Assembly: GCA_016783865.1 (NCBI GenBank)
Contig: JADHVS010000093.1
Span: 1-16,476 of the forward strand
DNA from: Bacteroidales bacterium
GTDB lineage: Bacteria > Bacteroidota > Bacteroidia > Bacteroidales > SM23-62
Direction of reading: 5' to 3'
Length of the DNA stretch: 16,476 bases
Shown here: piece after piece, positions 7,709 to 14,916 of the stretch
How the letters are laid out: each line of letters begins with the position of its first letter
How positions within the stretch are numbered: the first letter of the stretch is position 1
Notes under the pieces: model-generated
Told to the model about the DNA's origin: nothing
The model's input: the letters and a program-made list of their open reading frames with translations, nothing else
The model's database searches: none
Translations under genes and position numbers: made by a program

Positions 7709-8554
7709 TCAATATATTTTAAAATTTCCCTTTCTTAACGCATCATTATAGATGTTATTTTCCAGGTCGTTGACAAATTGCACCTTCCGTTTATTCAATA
7801 TAATACTCCTGATGTTGCCTTCTACATATTCAATAGGGGCTTCTGTACTTGCAAGCCTGTAATCCTTTATGTAAACAAAATACCTTGATGTGGTATTCTG
7901 CTGATCAATATAGTTGTAATACCTCAGGTGCCTTTCGGGATTCGAAATTTTATTGGGCAACTCCTGAAGAATACTTTCAAAAGGGATCCACCATTCGTCA
8001 AAATGATCATATTTAATGGCATACTGGTAACAGTAGTCCTCCAGCTGTTGTATGTCTTCAGTCTCTTCCGACCGGTATAACTGACTGATCCTGTTTAAAT
8101 TAGGTACATCTTTCGGCAATTTGATGAAAAGTGCTTTCACTATTATCTGGTCCAGTAGAAAATTTGATGAATTCTCAGTATAATATTGCTCTATTTCTGA
8201 AATGGTAACCAGAGTATCAAGTTTCTGTTTGACCAGTGATTGTTCATATTTGAAAATTAGTAATGAAGATCTGTATTCATCCACTTGTTTAGAGACATCC
8301 TTCTGAAAATCTGTAAGGTTAAGGTCAGCCTTTTCCAGCAATAACTGTTTTTTAATCCATTTGTCGACGAAGTTTTTCATTATTACCAGGCTGTCTTCGA
8401 CCGAGAGGTTTGATAGAAAGATTTCGTTGACATCAGAAGGGTAAAGGTAATTATCATTTACCCTGGCAAGCGGTTCCTCATGAGACTTATTCTCCATGGA
8501 TGTGCATCCGAGGATAATAGTAAGAAGAGAAATAACGATTACTGATGTCTTCAA
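7709..8554 (-). CDS. SurA-N-like lipoprotein without a parvulin domain (TTG start)
   Basis: A 281-residue probable lipoprotein. The start codon is TTG at 8554-8552: the frame upstream meets a stop codon five codons earlier with no ATG, and the next ATG (codon 20) would remove the signal. From the TTG, the sequence MKTSVIVISLLTIILGC gives a lipoprotein signal with lipobox ILGC and lipidated Cys17. The mature part opens with LARVNDNYLYPSDVNEIF, the usual entry of SurA/PpiC N-terminal domains, followed by helices. I find no parvulin signature (no GG-x-G-x-F or FGxHII). It is therefore likely a chaperone-only SurA relative anchored to the inner leaflet of the outer membrane or the inner membrane. 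It sits between two double-parvulin proteins in the operon (25 nt after the 650-aa PPIase gene). Function is inferred from context and fold. Confidence 0.82.
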   Translation of the reverse strand: MKTSVIVISLLTIILGCTSMENKSHEEPLARVNDNYLYPSDVNEIFLSNLSVEDSLVIMKNFVDKWIKKQLLLEKADLNLTDFQKDVSKQVDEYRSSLLIFKYEQSLVKQKLDTLVTISEIEQYYTENSSNFLLDQIIVKALFIKLPKDVPNLNRISQLYRSEETEDIQQLEDYCYQYAIKYDHFDEWWIPFESILQELPNKISNPERHLRYYNYIDQQNTTSRYFVYIKDYRLASTEAPIEYVEGNIRSIILNKRKVQFVNDLENNIYNDALRKGNFKIY

Positions 8555-8579
8555 TTTACGCGTATATTATCGGGAATGG

Positions 8580-10532
8580 TTACTCAACTTTCGACAACAA
8601 ATCTTCATTTACCTTAATTGCATATTTCGCTTTTAATTCTTCAATCCAAAGTTTCTCAAGATGCGTCTGGTAATCAGCTGTCACCAGACCCCTTGATTCA
8701 TTCAATTCTTTTGGTTCAGGTCTGATTATTTTATTTTTCTGGATGAGAATAATCTTATCGCCCGACTGTATATTATCTGAAAATGGATTATTCCAGTTCA
8801 TCTGATCCATAAATTCATTATCTCCGGGTTCGTATATTCCTTTAGAAAACTCAACGCAGGTGCTGTCTTTAAAAATCCCGAAGAGCTTGCCTGCCAATTC
8901 ATCAGGAGTTGCCTTTTTCATCTTTTTTATTAGCAGCTCCCTTGCCTTATTTGCTACACTTTCATCCCTGCAGGTGTACAAGGTGGCATCCATTCTTTTA
9001 TCCCAGGAATAATTATTTTTATTTTCCTCATAAAAGGCCAGTAAACCAATCGTATCCTGTATTGCTTTTGACCATACCATCTGGTCTGTCAGATCAAAAA
9101 GCAGGATTCCATCGTGATATTCCTGGAGCAGGTACCTGTAATCCGGGAACTTATATACCAATTGATCCTCTTCATATTCGATCACTTTGTTTTCAACAAA
9201 CTCATCATATTTATTGTTGATGTATGCTATAATGTTCATTCTACTGGTGGCCTGTCCATTTTCAAGGATAATGGCAAAATCGCTTTGTGGTATCTCCCTG
9301 TCACCAATTACAAAAAGAATTTCATCCAGGTGGGCAGCCTTTTCGGCTGTCCATGTTCTGTCAAAAATTGTTGAGTCGACAACGCTGTAAAAGTCAGCCA
9401 GCCTGCCACGATATTCCATAAATTGATATTGTTTCTTGATTTTGCTGACCATTGCTTTTTTGCTGTAGCTATTCCGGTCGCTTTTAGTGACCATGGCTTT
9501 AATCTCCTCTTTGGATGCTTCAAAGTCATCCACTCCGGTTTTCTCAATTAGCTTGATAATATGCCATCCGAAGGATGTTTTTACGGGTTTTGAAATTTCA
9601 CCAGGCTTTTCCAGGGCGAAACTGGCATTTTCAAATTCAGGAACCATTCGTCCGGTTCCAAAAACGGGTAACTCACCGCCCCTGGCTGCTGATCCCCTGT
9701 CTTCAGAGTATTTTTGAGCCATCTCAGTAAAATCCATACCCAACTGGATCTTGTCATAATACAGGAATATTTTTTCTTCAGCTGCCTTTAAATCTTTCTC
9801 ACTCATCCCCTGAGGTGTCAGCACCATAATATGAGCCACTTTTACGGTTCCCTTCGCAGGCCTTTTATCATTTATCCTGATCAGGTGGTATCCGAAACGG
9901 GTCCTGACAGGCATGGATATCTCACCTGTTTCTGTATTGTAAGCACCTGATTCAAAAGGGTATAACATTCGAAATGTTGTAAAGTAACCCAGTTCACCGG
10001 CATTGTCTTTAACAGACGGATCATCACTGGTCGCTTTGGCTACCGTTCCAAAATCTTCTCCTCCGAGGATCCTTTCGCGGATCTCAATTGTTTTTTGCCA
10101 TGCCTTGGCCGTGTCGTCAGGTGAAGCAAACTGGTCGCACCGGATCAGAATATGACTTACATTCAAATCATATTGTGCACGCTCAAATGCTTCTTTTACC
10201 AGCTCGTCCATTTCTTCTTTATCACTTAGATAAGGTTTTGCAAGCTGCTTTTTATAACCGTTGAATTCCCTTTTAAAAGCTTCTGTTGTATCCAGTCCAA
10301 GTTCCTCAGCTTCTATAACCTTGAGCTTAAAATTGATGAACAGCTCGAGGTATTCGGTTACGGTTTGCTGTTCTATTGATGGATTAGTGTTATTTTTATT
10401 GTAAATCCGTTCAAATTCGCTGAGTGAAATATCTCTGTCATGAATTCGCATCAGGATCTCATCATCCTCCGGTTGACAAAATGCAGTTACCGGAGTAAAC
10501 AGTACTAAAAGAATAAGTAATTTTTTGATCAT
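8580..10532 (-). CDS. Periplasmic peptidyl-prolyl cis-trans isomerase with two parvulin domains
   Basis: A 650-residue secreted PPIase. The signal peptide is MIKKLLILLVLFTPVTAFCQ (1-20); the Cys lacks a good lipobox, so cleavage by signal peptidase I is more likely. An N-terminal SurA/PpiC-type helical region follows (about 22-115). Parvulin 1 spans about 124-220 (NVSHILIR ... AGELGYFTTFRMLYPFE ... RFGYHLIRI) and parvulin 2 about 230-330 (VAHIMV ... RGGELPVFGTGRMVPEFE ... SFGWHIIKLIE). Both keep the family's terminal FGxHxI histidine and the aromatic pocket positions, so both may be active. The roughly 320 C-terminal residues have no motif I recognise. Longer than E. coli SurA (428 aa), but this size is common in Bacteroidota. 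It is the second gene of the operon, 49 nt after guaB, and shares the outer-membrane-protein folding job with its two downstream relatives. Confidence 0.92.
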   Translation of the reverse strand: MIKKLLILLVLFTPVTAFCQPEDDEILMRIHDRDISLSEFERIYNKNNTNPSIEQQTVTEYLELFINFKLKVIEAEELGLDTTEAFKREFNGYKKQLAKPYLSDKEEMDELVKEAFERAQYDLNVSHILIRCDQFASPDDTAKAWQKTIEIRERILGGEDFGTVAKATSDDPSVKDNAGELGYFTTFRMLYPFESGAYNTETGEISMPVRTRFGYHLIRINDKRPAKGTVKVAHIMVLTPQGMSEKDLKAAEEKIFLYYDKIQLGMDFTEMAQKYSEDRGSAARGGELPVFGTGRMVPEFENASFALEKPGEISKPVKTSFGWHIIKLIEKTGVDDFEASKEEIKAMVTKSDRNSYSKKAMVSKIKKQYQFMEYRGRLADFYSVVDSTIFDRTWTAEKAAHLDEILFVIGDREIPQSDFAIILENGQATSRMNIIAYINNKYDEFVENKVIEYEEDQLVYKFPDYRYLLQEYHDGILLFDLTDQMVWSKAIQDTIGLLAFYEENKNNYSWDKRMDATLYTCRDESVANKARELLIKKMKKATPDELAGKLFGIFKDSTCVEFSKGIYEPGDNEFMDQMNWNNPFSDNIQSGDKIILIQKNKIIRPEPKELNESRGLVTADYQTHLEKLWIEELKAKYAIKVNEDLLSKVE

Positions 10533-10581
10533 TGGAATTAAAATTTGGGTTCGCTATAAGAACGTAAATGATTTTTATTTA

Positions 10582-12051
10582 TTACCGGCTGTAATTTGGA
10601 GCTTCCCGTGTAATGGTTACATCATGGGGATGGCTTTCAATGACACCCGAATTGGTAATGCGTACGAATTTGGCCTCATGCAGGCGTTCGATGTCAGCTG
10701 TACCACAATAACCCATTCCTGCCCTGAGTCCGCCAATTAATTGATAGATAACCTCAGACAGCGTACCCTTATAGGGAACACGGGCGGCAATACCTTCTGG
10801 CACCAGCTTATTGATATCATCTTCCATATCCTGAAAATATCTGTCTTTCGATCCGTGCTGCATGGCTTCAATGGATCCCATTCCCCGGTAGGATTTGTAT
10901 TTTCTTCCATTATAGATGATCGTCTCTCCGGGAGATTCTTCTACACCGGCAAACAGGGAACCGGCCATGATGGAACTTGAACCGGCTGCAATGGCTTTAA
11001 CGATATCTCCGGAATAACGGATACCTCCATCTGCGATGACAGGCACACCCGAGCCTTTGATAGCCTCTGCTACATCGAATACTGCGGTTAGTTGAGGGAT
11101 ACCCACTCCGGCAATGACACGGGTGGTACAGACAGATCCCGGTCCAATACCGACCTTGACTCCATCTGCTCCCAGATCCACAAGTTTTTTTGCGGCATCG
11201 GCAGTGCCAATATTTCCTGCAATTATATCTATGTTATTGTAATTTTTACGGCTCCATTTTAGAATCTCGAGGACACTTTTAGTGAAACCGTGCGCCGTAT
11301 CAATGATTATGGCATCCACATCGGCACTGACCAGACTGTCGATGCGCTCCCTTGTATCACCACCCACACCAACGGCCGCTGCAACACGCAACCGGCCATT
11401 GGGATCCTTACATGAATTTGGTCTGTCTTTAGATTTGGTAATGTCTTTATAGGTGATCAACCCGATCAGCCGGTTATCATTGTCAACTACCGGTAGTTTT
11501 TCAATCTTATGTCGTTGCAGGATATCTGCTGCTTTAACCAGGTCGGTTTTTTGGGAGGTAGTAATTATCTGTTCAGACGTCATGACCTCCCGGATTGGTC
11601 TTTTCATGTCGGTCTCAAATCTCAGGTCGCGATTGGTTACAATACCGATGAGTTTCTTTTCTTCATCCACCACCGGGATTCCTCCAATCTTATACTCCTG
11701 CATCAGGTTTACGGCATCGGCAATGGTCCCGTCCTTGAGGATGGTAATGGGATCGAGTATCATAATATTCTCGGCCCTTTTTACTCTTTTTACCTGCCTG
11801 GCCTGATCTTCCACCGACATATTCTTATGGATAACGCCGATGCCCCCTTCCCTTGCAATGGCAATGGCAAGCTTATCTTCAGTTACTGTATCCATGGCTG
11901 CGGAGACAATAGGAATATTCATCTTAATGTTCCGTGAGAACATGGTGTTTATGTTTACTTCGCGCGGAAGAATCTCTGAATAGGAGGGTACCAGCAGAAC
12001 ATCGTCAAACGTTAAACCTTCAGAAATTATTTTCTTTTCATTGAACGGCAT
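10582..12051 (-). CDS. guaB: Inosine-5'-monophosphate dehydrogenase
   Basis: IMP dehydrogenase oxidises IMP to XMP with NAD+, the committed step of GTP synthesis. The 489-residue length is standard. The start at 12051 ([20 protein letters not shown]) is chosen although the frame stays open up to 12327: the extension would translate the intergenic repeats and the promoter. Two CBS domains, regulatory adenine-nucleotide sensors, interrupt the barrel at about 95-150 and 155-208. Catalytic Cys308 lies in [11 protein letters not shown] (301-311). The phosphate-binding IADGGIR (339-345), the [10 protein letters not shown] segment (392-401) and the flap RVPYKG (424-429) are present. It heads the minus-strand operon, with a -7 box at 12084-12091, and is divergent from recQ. 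No defect seen. Confidence 0.98.
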   Translation of the reverse strand: MPFNEKKIISEGLTFDDVLLVPSYSEILPREVNINTMFSRNIKMNIPIVSAAMDTVTEDKLAIAIAREGGIGVIHKNMSVEDQARQVKRVKRAENIMILDPITILKDGTIADAVNLMQEYKIGGIPVVDEEKKLIGIVTNRDLRFETDMKRPIREVMTSEQIITTSQKTDLVKAADILQRHKIEKLPVVDNDNRLIGLITYKDITKSKDRPNSCKDPNGRLRVAAAVGVGGDTRERIDSLVSADVDAIIIDTAHGFTKSVLEILKWSRKNYNNIDIIAGNIGTADAAKKLVDLGADGVKVGIGPGSVCTTRVIAGVGIPQLTAVFDVAEAIKGSGVPVIADGGIRYSGDIVKAIAAGSSSIMAGSLFAGVEESPGETIIYNGRKYKSYRGMGSIEAMQHGSKDRYFQDMEDDINKLVPEGIAARVPYKGTLSEVIYQLIGGLRAGMGYCGTADIERLHEAKFVRITNSGVIESHPHDVTITREAPNYSR

Positions 12052-12075
12052 AGTCGGTGGTTTTAGTAGTTTGTA

Positions 12076-12091
12076 AAATTGTGCAAAATTA
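12076..12091 (-). promoter_or_regulatory. -7 region of the guaB operon promoter
   Basis: On the minus strand TAATTTTG (12091-12084) matches TAnnTTTG exactly. It is followed by GCACAATTT, so TTTGCACAATTT (12087-12076) repeats the DUF2795-type promoter at 4370-4381 base for base. No TTTG is found at the -33 position. The expected transcription start is near 12077, giving a leader of about 25 nt before the guaB ATG. Confidence 0.55.
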
Positions 12092-12116
12092 CAAAAAAAT
12101 GGCGATATTGTCTTAG

Positions 12117-12146
12117 CGTGAATCGTGAATCGTGAATCCTGAATCG
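12117..12146. repeat. CGTGAAT heptamer array, left arm of an inverted pair
   Basis: Units cgtgaat x3 and cctgaat, period 7. It is the reverse complement of 12320-12349, with 28 of 30 positions matching. It begins 26 nt beyond the guaB -7 box and so abuts the promoter. Confidence 0.88.
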
Positions 12147-12151
12147 GAGGA

Positions 12152-12179
12152 GTGAGCCGTGAGTCGTGAGTTGTGAGTC
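12152..12179. repeat. GTGAGYC heptamer array
   Basis: Units gtgagcc, gtgagtc, gtgagtt, gtgagtc, period 7, in the guaB-recQ gap. It differs from the neighbouring GTGAATC array mainly at one position of the unit, suggesting a shared origin. Confidence 0.85.
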
Positions 12180-12264
12180 GCGGGCATGGGGATAGAGTGG
12201 TGGGCATGATAAGGCAAGACTCTGAAAATGAGGCCTCCATGCGCAATTCTCTACTCTCAAACTT

Positions 12265-12299
12265 GCAACCTGTAACTTGTAACCTGTAACTTGTAACCT
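12265..12299. repeat. GYAACYT heptamer array
   Basis: Five units: gcaacct, gtaactt, gtaacct, gtaactt, gtaacct. The last four alternate two unit types, so the higher-order period is 14. Same family and orientation as 3034-3068 and 14302-14329. The stretch 12180-12264 between this array and the previous one carries no gene or clear motif except two copies of GGGCATG (12182-12188, 12202-12208). Confidence 0.9.
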
Positions 12300-12319
12300 G
12301 ATCCCCACACCCACACACT

Positions 12320-12349
12320 CGATTCACGATTCACGATTCACGACTCACG
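12320..12349. repeat. GATTCAC heptamer array, right arm of an inverted pair
   Basis: Units gattcac x3 and gactcac, period 7; reverse complement of the array at 12117-12146. It ends 7 nt before the recQ ATG, so it occupies the place of a ribosome binding site, and no Shine-Dalgarno sequence is present. Confidence 0.9.
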
Positions 12350-12356
12350 TCAAATT

Positions 12357-14270
12357 ATGAATCTCTACCAACAAATATTGGTCAAGTACTGGGGTTACTC
12401 GGAATTTCGTCCTATGCAGGATGAGATCATTAAATCTGTTGTTGCCGGTCATGATGCCCTGGGATTGCTTCCAACGGGAGGAGGGAAATCAATCACCTAC
12501 CAGGTGCCGGCATTGGCGAAAGAAGGATTATGCCTGGTCATTACACCACTTATTGCATTGATGATGGACCAGGTAGCGAACCTGAATCAGCGAGGCATCA
12601 GGGCCCTCGCCATTCACTCCGGATTATCACGCTACGAAATTGACGTAACACTGGAAAATGCCATATATGGTGATTATAAATTTCTCTACGTTTCGCCGGA
12701 GAGGCTGACCACAGAAATTTTCCGGGTCAGGTTGGAAAAGATGAACATCATCCTTGTGGCCGTCGATGAGGCCCATTGCATATCGCAGTGGGGGTATGAT
12801 TTTCGTCCCTCGTATCTCAATATTGCCTCCCTCAGGAAGGAATTGCCAGACGTTCCTTTCCTTGCGCTTACTGCAACAGCTACTCCCGATGTAGTGGATG
12901 ATATCCAGGATAAACTCTTATTCAAAACAAAAAATGTCTTCAAAGCCTCATATGAACGAAAGAACCTGAATTATACCATCCGCGAATCTGAAGATAAAAA
13001 CAGGTATCTCCTGAAATTGGTTCAAAAGCTGCCCGGAACAGGGATTATCTATGTCAGAAGCCGTAAAAAGGCACATGAACTGGCCCTGTTCCTGAACAAG
13101 AATAAAATTTCCTGCGATTATTATCATGCCGGGTTAACACATCCGGTGAGGACCAGGAAACAATATGAATGGATGACTGGCAGGACCAGGGTTGTGGTGG
13201 CCACTAATGCATTCGGTATGGGTATCGATAAACCGGATGTCAGGTTTGTCATCCATTTTGACCTTCCATCTTCTCTGGAAGAGTATTTCCAGGAAGCTGG
13301 AAGAGCGGGACGCGATAATAAACCGGCCAATGCCATTTTGCTATATAACGAAGCGGACAAATCCGGAACAGCGAGAAGGATAATTGTGAATTTTCCTGAG
13401 CTCGACATCATTAAGAATATCTACCGGGCGTTAGGCAACTATTTCCAGATACCTGTCGGAGGCGGTAAATCACAGGTGTTTGATTTCAATATTGCCGAGT
13501 TTGCCTCGAGATACAGTTTTAGCATCGTTACTATCTATAATAGCCTGAAAATCTTGCAGATGGAAGGATATCTCGAGCTCACGGAAGAGATATATAATCC
13601 CTCCAAAGTAAAGTTTTTATCAGGCAGGGATGACCTGTACCGGTTCCAGGTCGCTAATGCCGATTTCGATGCCTTTATCAAACTCCTGCTGCGCACGTAT
13701 TCAGGTATTTTTACGGAATTTGTGACGGTATATGAGGATTCGTTAGCTGGTAAAGCCGGCGTGAAAAGTGCAGTTATTGCCGATTACCTCAAGCGCCTTG
13801 ATAACATGGGAATTATCCGTTATTTGCCACAGAAAAAAACACCTGTGCTGATTTACACTGAGGAACGACTCGATATTAAAGACCTGCGGATATCAAAAGA
13901 GGTATACAGAGACCGCAAAGACCGTTTTGTACGGAGGGTAAACCAGGTTCTGGACTATGCCGCAGGCCACACAAAATGCCGCAGCGTATATCTCCTTGAG
14001 TACTTCGGTGAAAAAAATGCCAACCGGTGCGGTCAGTGTGATGTTTGTCTCAGAAGGAATGAACTGGATCTTAGTAAATATGAGTTTGACCTGATCCTGG
14101 AAGAGATCAAAGATCTCCTTAAATATGATAAACTCCCCATAGGAAAACTGGTCGACTCTATCCCCCTTTCCGAGAAGAAAACCATCAGGGTGATACGATG
14201 GCTGCTTGATAACAATAAAATTATCGAGGAAAATAATTTACTTTGCTGGAACATTGTCGGTGATCGGTGA
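12357..14270 (+). CDS. RecQ-family ATP-dependent DNA helicase, variant with inserted winged-helix-like region
   Basis: A 637-residue 3'-5' DNA helicase of the RecQ family. Motifs: Gln-containing entry YSEFRPMQDEII (14-25), Walker A LLPTGGGKS (37-45), DEAH (137-140), LTATATPDV (171-179), motif V VVATNAFGMGIDKPDVR (280-296), and motif VI FQEAGRAGRD (311-320). The zinc module has its four cysteines at C541, C558, C561 and C564, with the same 16-2-2 spacing as E. coli RecQ. However, motif VI and the first cysteine are about 220 residues apart here, against about 50 in E. coli. The extra segment looks like winged helices (for example 377-420 and 470-503). A further short one follows the zinc module, and there is no recognisable HRDC domain. 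I recall this layout in a second RecQ type of Bacteroidota, so recQ is the family name and not a firm orthologue call. First gene of a unit with the exonuclease; its stop codon lies within a heptamer array. Confidence 0.93.
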   Translation: MNLYQQILVKYWGYSEFRPMQDEIIKSVVAGHDALGLLPTGGGKSITYQVPALAKEGLCLVITPLIALMMDQVANLNQRGIRALAIHSGLSRYEIDVTLENAIYGDYKFLYVSPERLTTEIFRVRLEKMNIILVAVDEAHCISQWGYDFRPSYLNIASLRKELPDVPFLALTATATPDVVDDIQDKLLFKTKNVFKASYERKNLNYTIRESEDKNRYLLKLVQKLPGTGIIYVRSRKKAHELALFLNKNKISCDYYHAGLTHPVRTRKQYEWMTGRTRVVVATNAFGMGIDKPDVRFVIHFDLPSSLEEYFQEAGRAGRDNKPANAILLYNEADKSGTARRIIVNFPELDIIKNIYRALGNYFQIPVGGGKSQVFDFNIAEFASRYSFSIVTIYNSLKILQMEGYLELTEEIYNPSKVKFLSGRDDLYRFQVANADFDAFIKLLLRTYSGIFTEFVTVYEDSLAGKAGVKSAVIADYLKRLDNMGIIRYLPQKKTPVLIYTEERLDIKDLRISKEVYRDRKDRFVRRVNQVLDYAAGHTKCRSVYLLEYFGEKNANRCGQCDVCLRRNELDLSKYEFDLILEEIKDLLKYDKLPIGKLVDSIPLSEKKTIRVIRWLLDNNKIIEENNLLCWNIVGDR

Positions 14271-14277
14271 TCCGTGA
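14257..14277. repeat. TCGGTGA heptamer array overlapping the recQ stop codon
   Basis: Units tcggtga, tcggtga, tccgtga, period 7. The recQ stop codon TGA (14268-14270) is the end of the second unit, and the last three recQ residues (G-D-R) are encoded by the array. A looser GTGAGT-rich stretch follows to about 14291. Confidence 0.8.
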
Positions 14278-14301
14278 GTGTAGTGAGTGAGATTTGGGCA
14301 T

Positions 14302-14329
14302 GTAACCTGTAACCTGTAACCTGCAACTG
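14302..14329. repeat. GYAACCT heptamer array before the exonuclease gene
   Basis: Units gtaacct x3 and gcaactg, followed by gtaatat (14330-14336), which keeps the phase and runs into the ATG at 14335. Preceded by GGGCATG (14296-14302). No Shine-Dalgarno sequence is present between array and start codon. Confidence 0.9.
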
Positions 14330-14334
14330 GTAAT

Positions 14335-14916
14335 ATGTATTTGAGTAATATAGATAAAGATGATATTAAAAATTTACCTCTAAAGTCTTTCGGGGGCAGG
14401 ATACTTTTAATCGATACGATGAAGGATTTCGATAGGTACATCGAAGTGATCGAGAAGGAAACGATCTGGGGATTTGATACGGAAACCAGGCCTGCATTCA
14501 GAAAAGGCATTACCCATAAACCTGCACTGATACAAATGTCCAACTCAGCCTATGCATTTCTTTTCCGGCTGAATCGACTGGGATTTCCAAACCGCCTTGT
14601 CCGGGTTCTCAATAATCCTTCCATTACAAAAATAGGTGTAGCACTGCATGATGACCTGAAAGAGCTGGGATTATATAAGCGTATTAAACCGGCAGGCTTT
14701 ATCGACCTGCAAAAGATTGTTAGTGATTATGGTATAGAATCGAAGGGACTGACAAAACTTGCAGCGATTATATTAAAATTCAGGATTTCCAAGTCCCAGC
14801 GTGTGACCAACTGGGAAAACCAGGACCTTACCGATGCACAGCTGAAATATGCAGCCACCGATGCATGGGTATGCTATGAAATTTACCGTGAACTGATGAA
14901 GCATAAAAAAAACTAA
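14335..14916 (+). CDS. DEDDy-type 3'-5' exonuclease
   Basis: A 193-residue exonuclease of the DnaQ-like/RNase H fold, WRN-exonuclease/RNase D type, which removes nucleotides from 3' ends using two metal ions. Exo I is GFDTETRP (D48, E50), Exo II GVALHDDLKEL (D107 by alignment with WRN), and Exo III YAATDAW (Y172, D176), giving the full DEDDy set. No HRDC or helicase domain is attached; the protein is a stand-alone domain. Whether it acts on DNA or RNA cannot be read from sequence. The recQ helicase gene upstream (64 nt away) makes a DNA repair role attractive, since WRN joins a RecQ helicase and such an exonuclease in one protein. The rRNA methyltransferase overlapping its stop codon would equally fit RNA processing. 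Confidence 0.93.
   Translation: MYLSNIDKDDIKNLPLKSFGGRILLIDTMKDFDRYIEVIEKETIWGFDTETRPAFRKGITHKPALIQMSNSAYAFLFRLNRLGFPNRLVRVLNNPSITKIGVALHDDLKELGLYKRIKPAGFIDLQKIVSDYGIESKGLTKLAAIILKFRISKSQRVTNWENQDLTDAQLKYAATDAWVCYEIYRELMKHKKN

Noticed and set aside
9308..9547. Second minus-strand frame inside the 650-aa PPIase gene as a frameshift fragment
   Set aside because: The main PPIase frame is continuous over the region with intact domains; the other frame is a chance overlap.
12052..12327. In-frame upstream extension of the guaB reading frame by 92 codons
   Set aside because: The extension translates the heptamer arrays (peptides such as YRLQVTG) and crosses the guaB -7 box. IMP dehydrogenases start at [20 protein letters not shown], and the arrays are open in all frames on this strand by their unit sequence.
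12117..12349. CRISPR array
   Set aside because: Units are 7 nt, directly adjacent and without spacers; no cas gene is present.
14033..14543. Minus-strand reading frames across the recQ-exonuclease junction
   Set aside because: They lie antisense to two well-identified genes and their linking part is the translated heptamer array; no family resemblance is seen.
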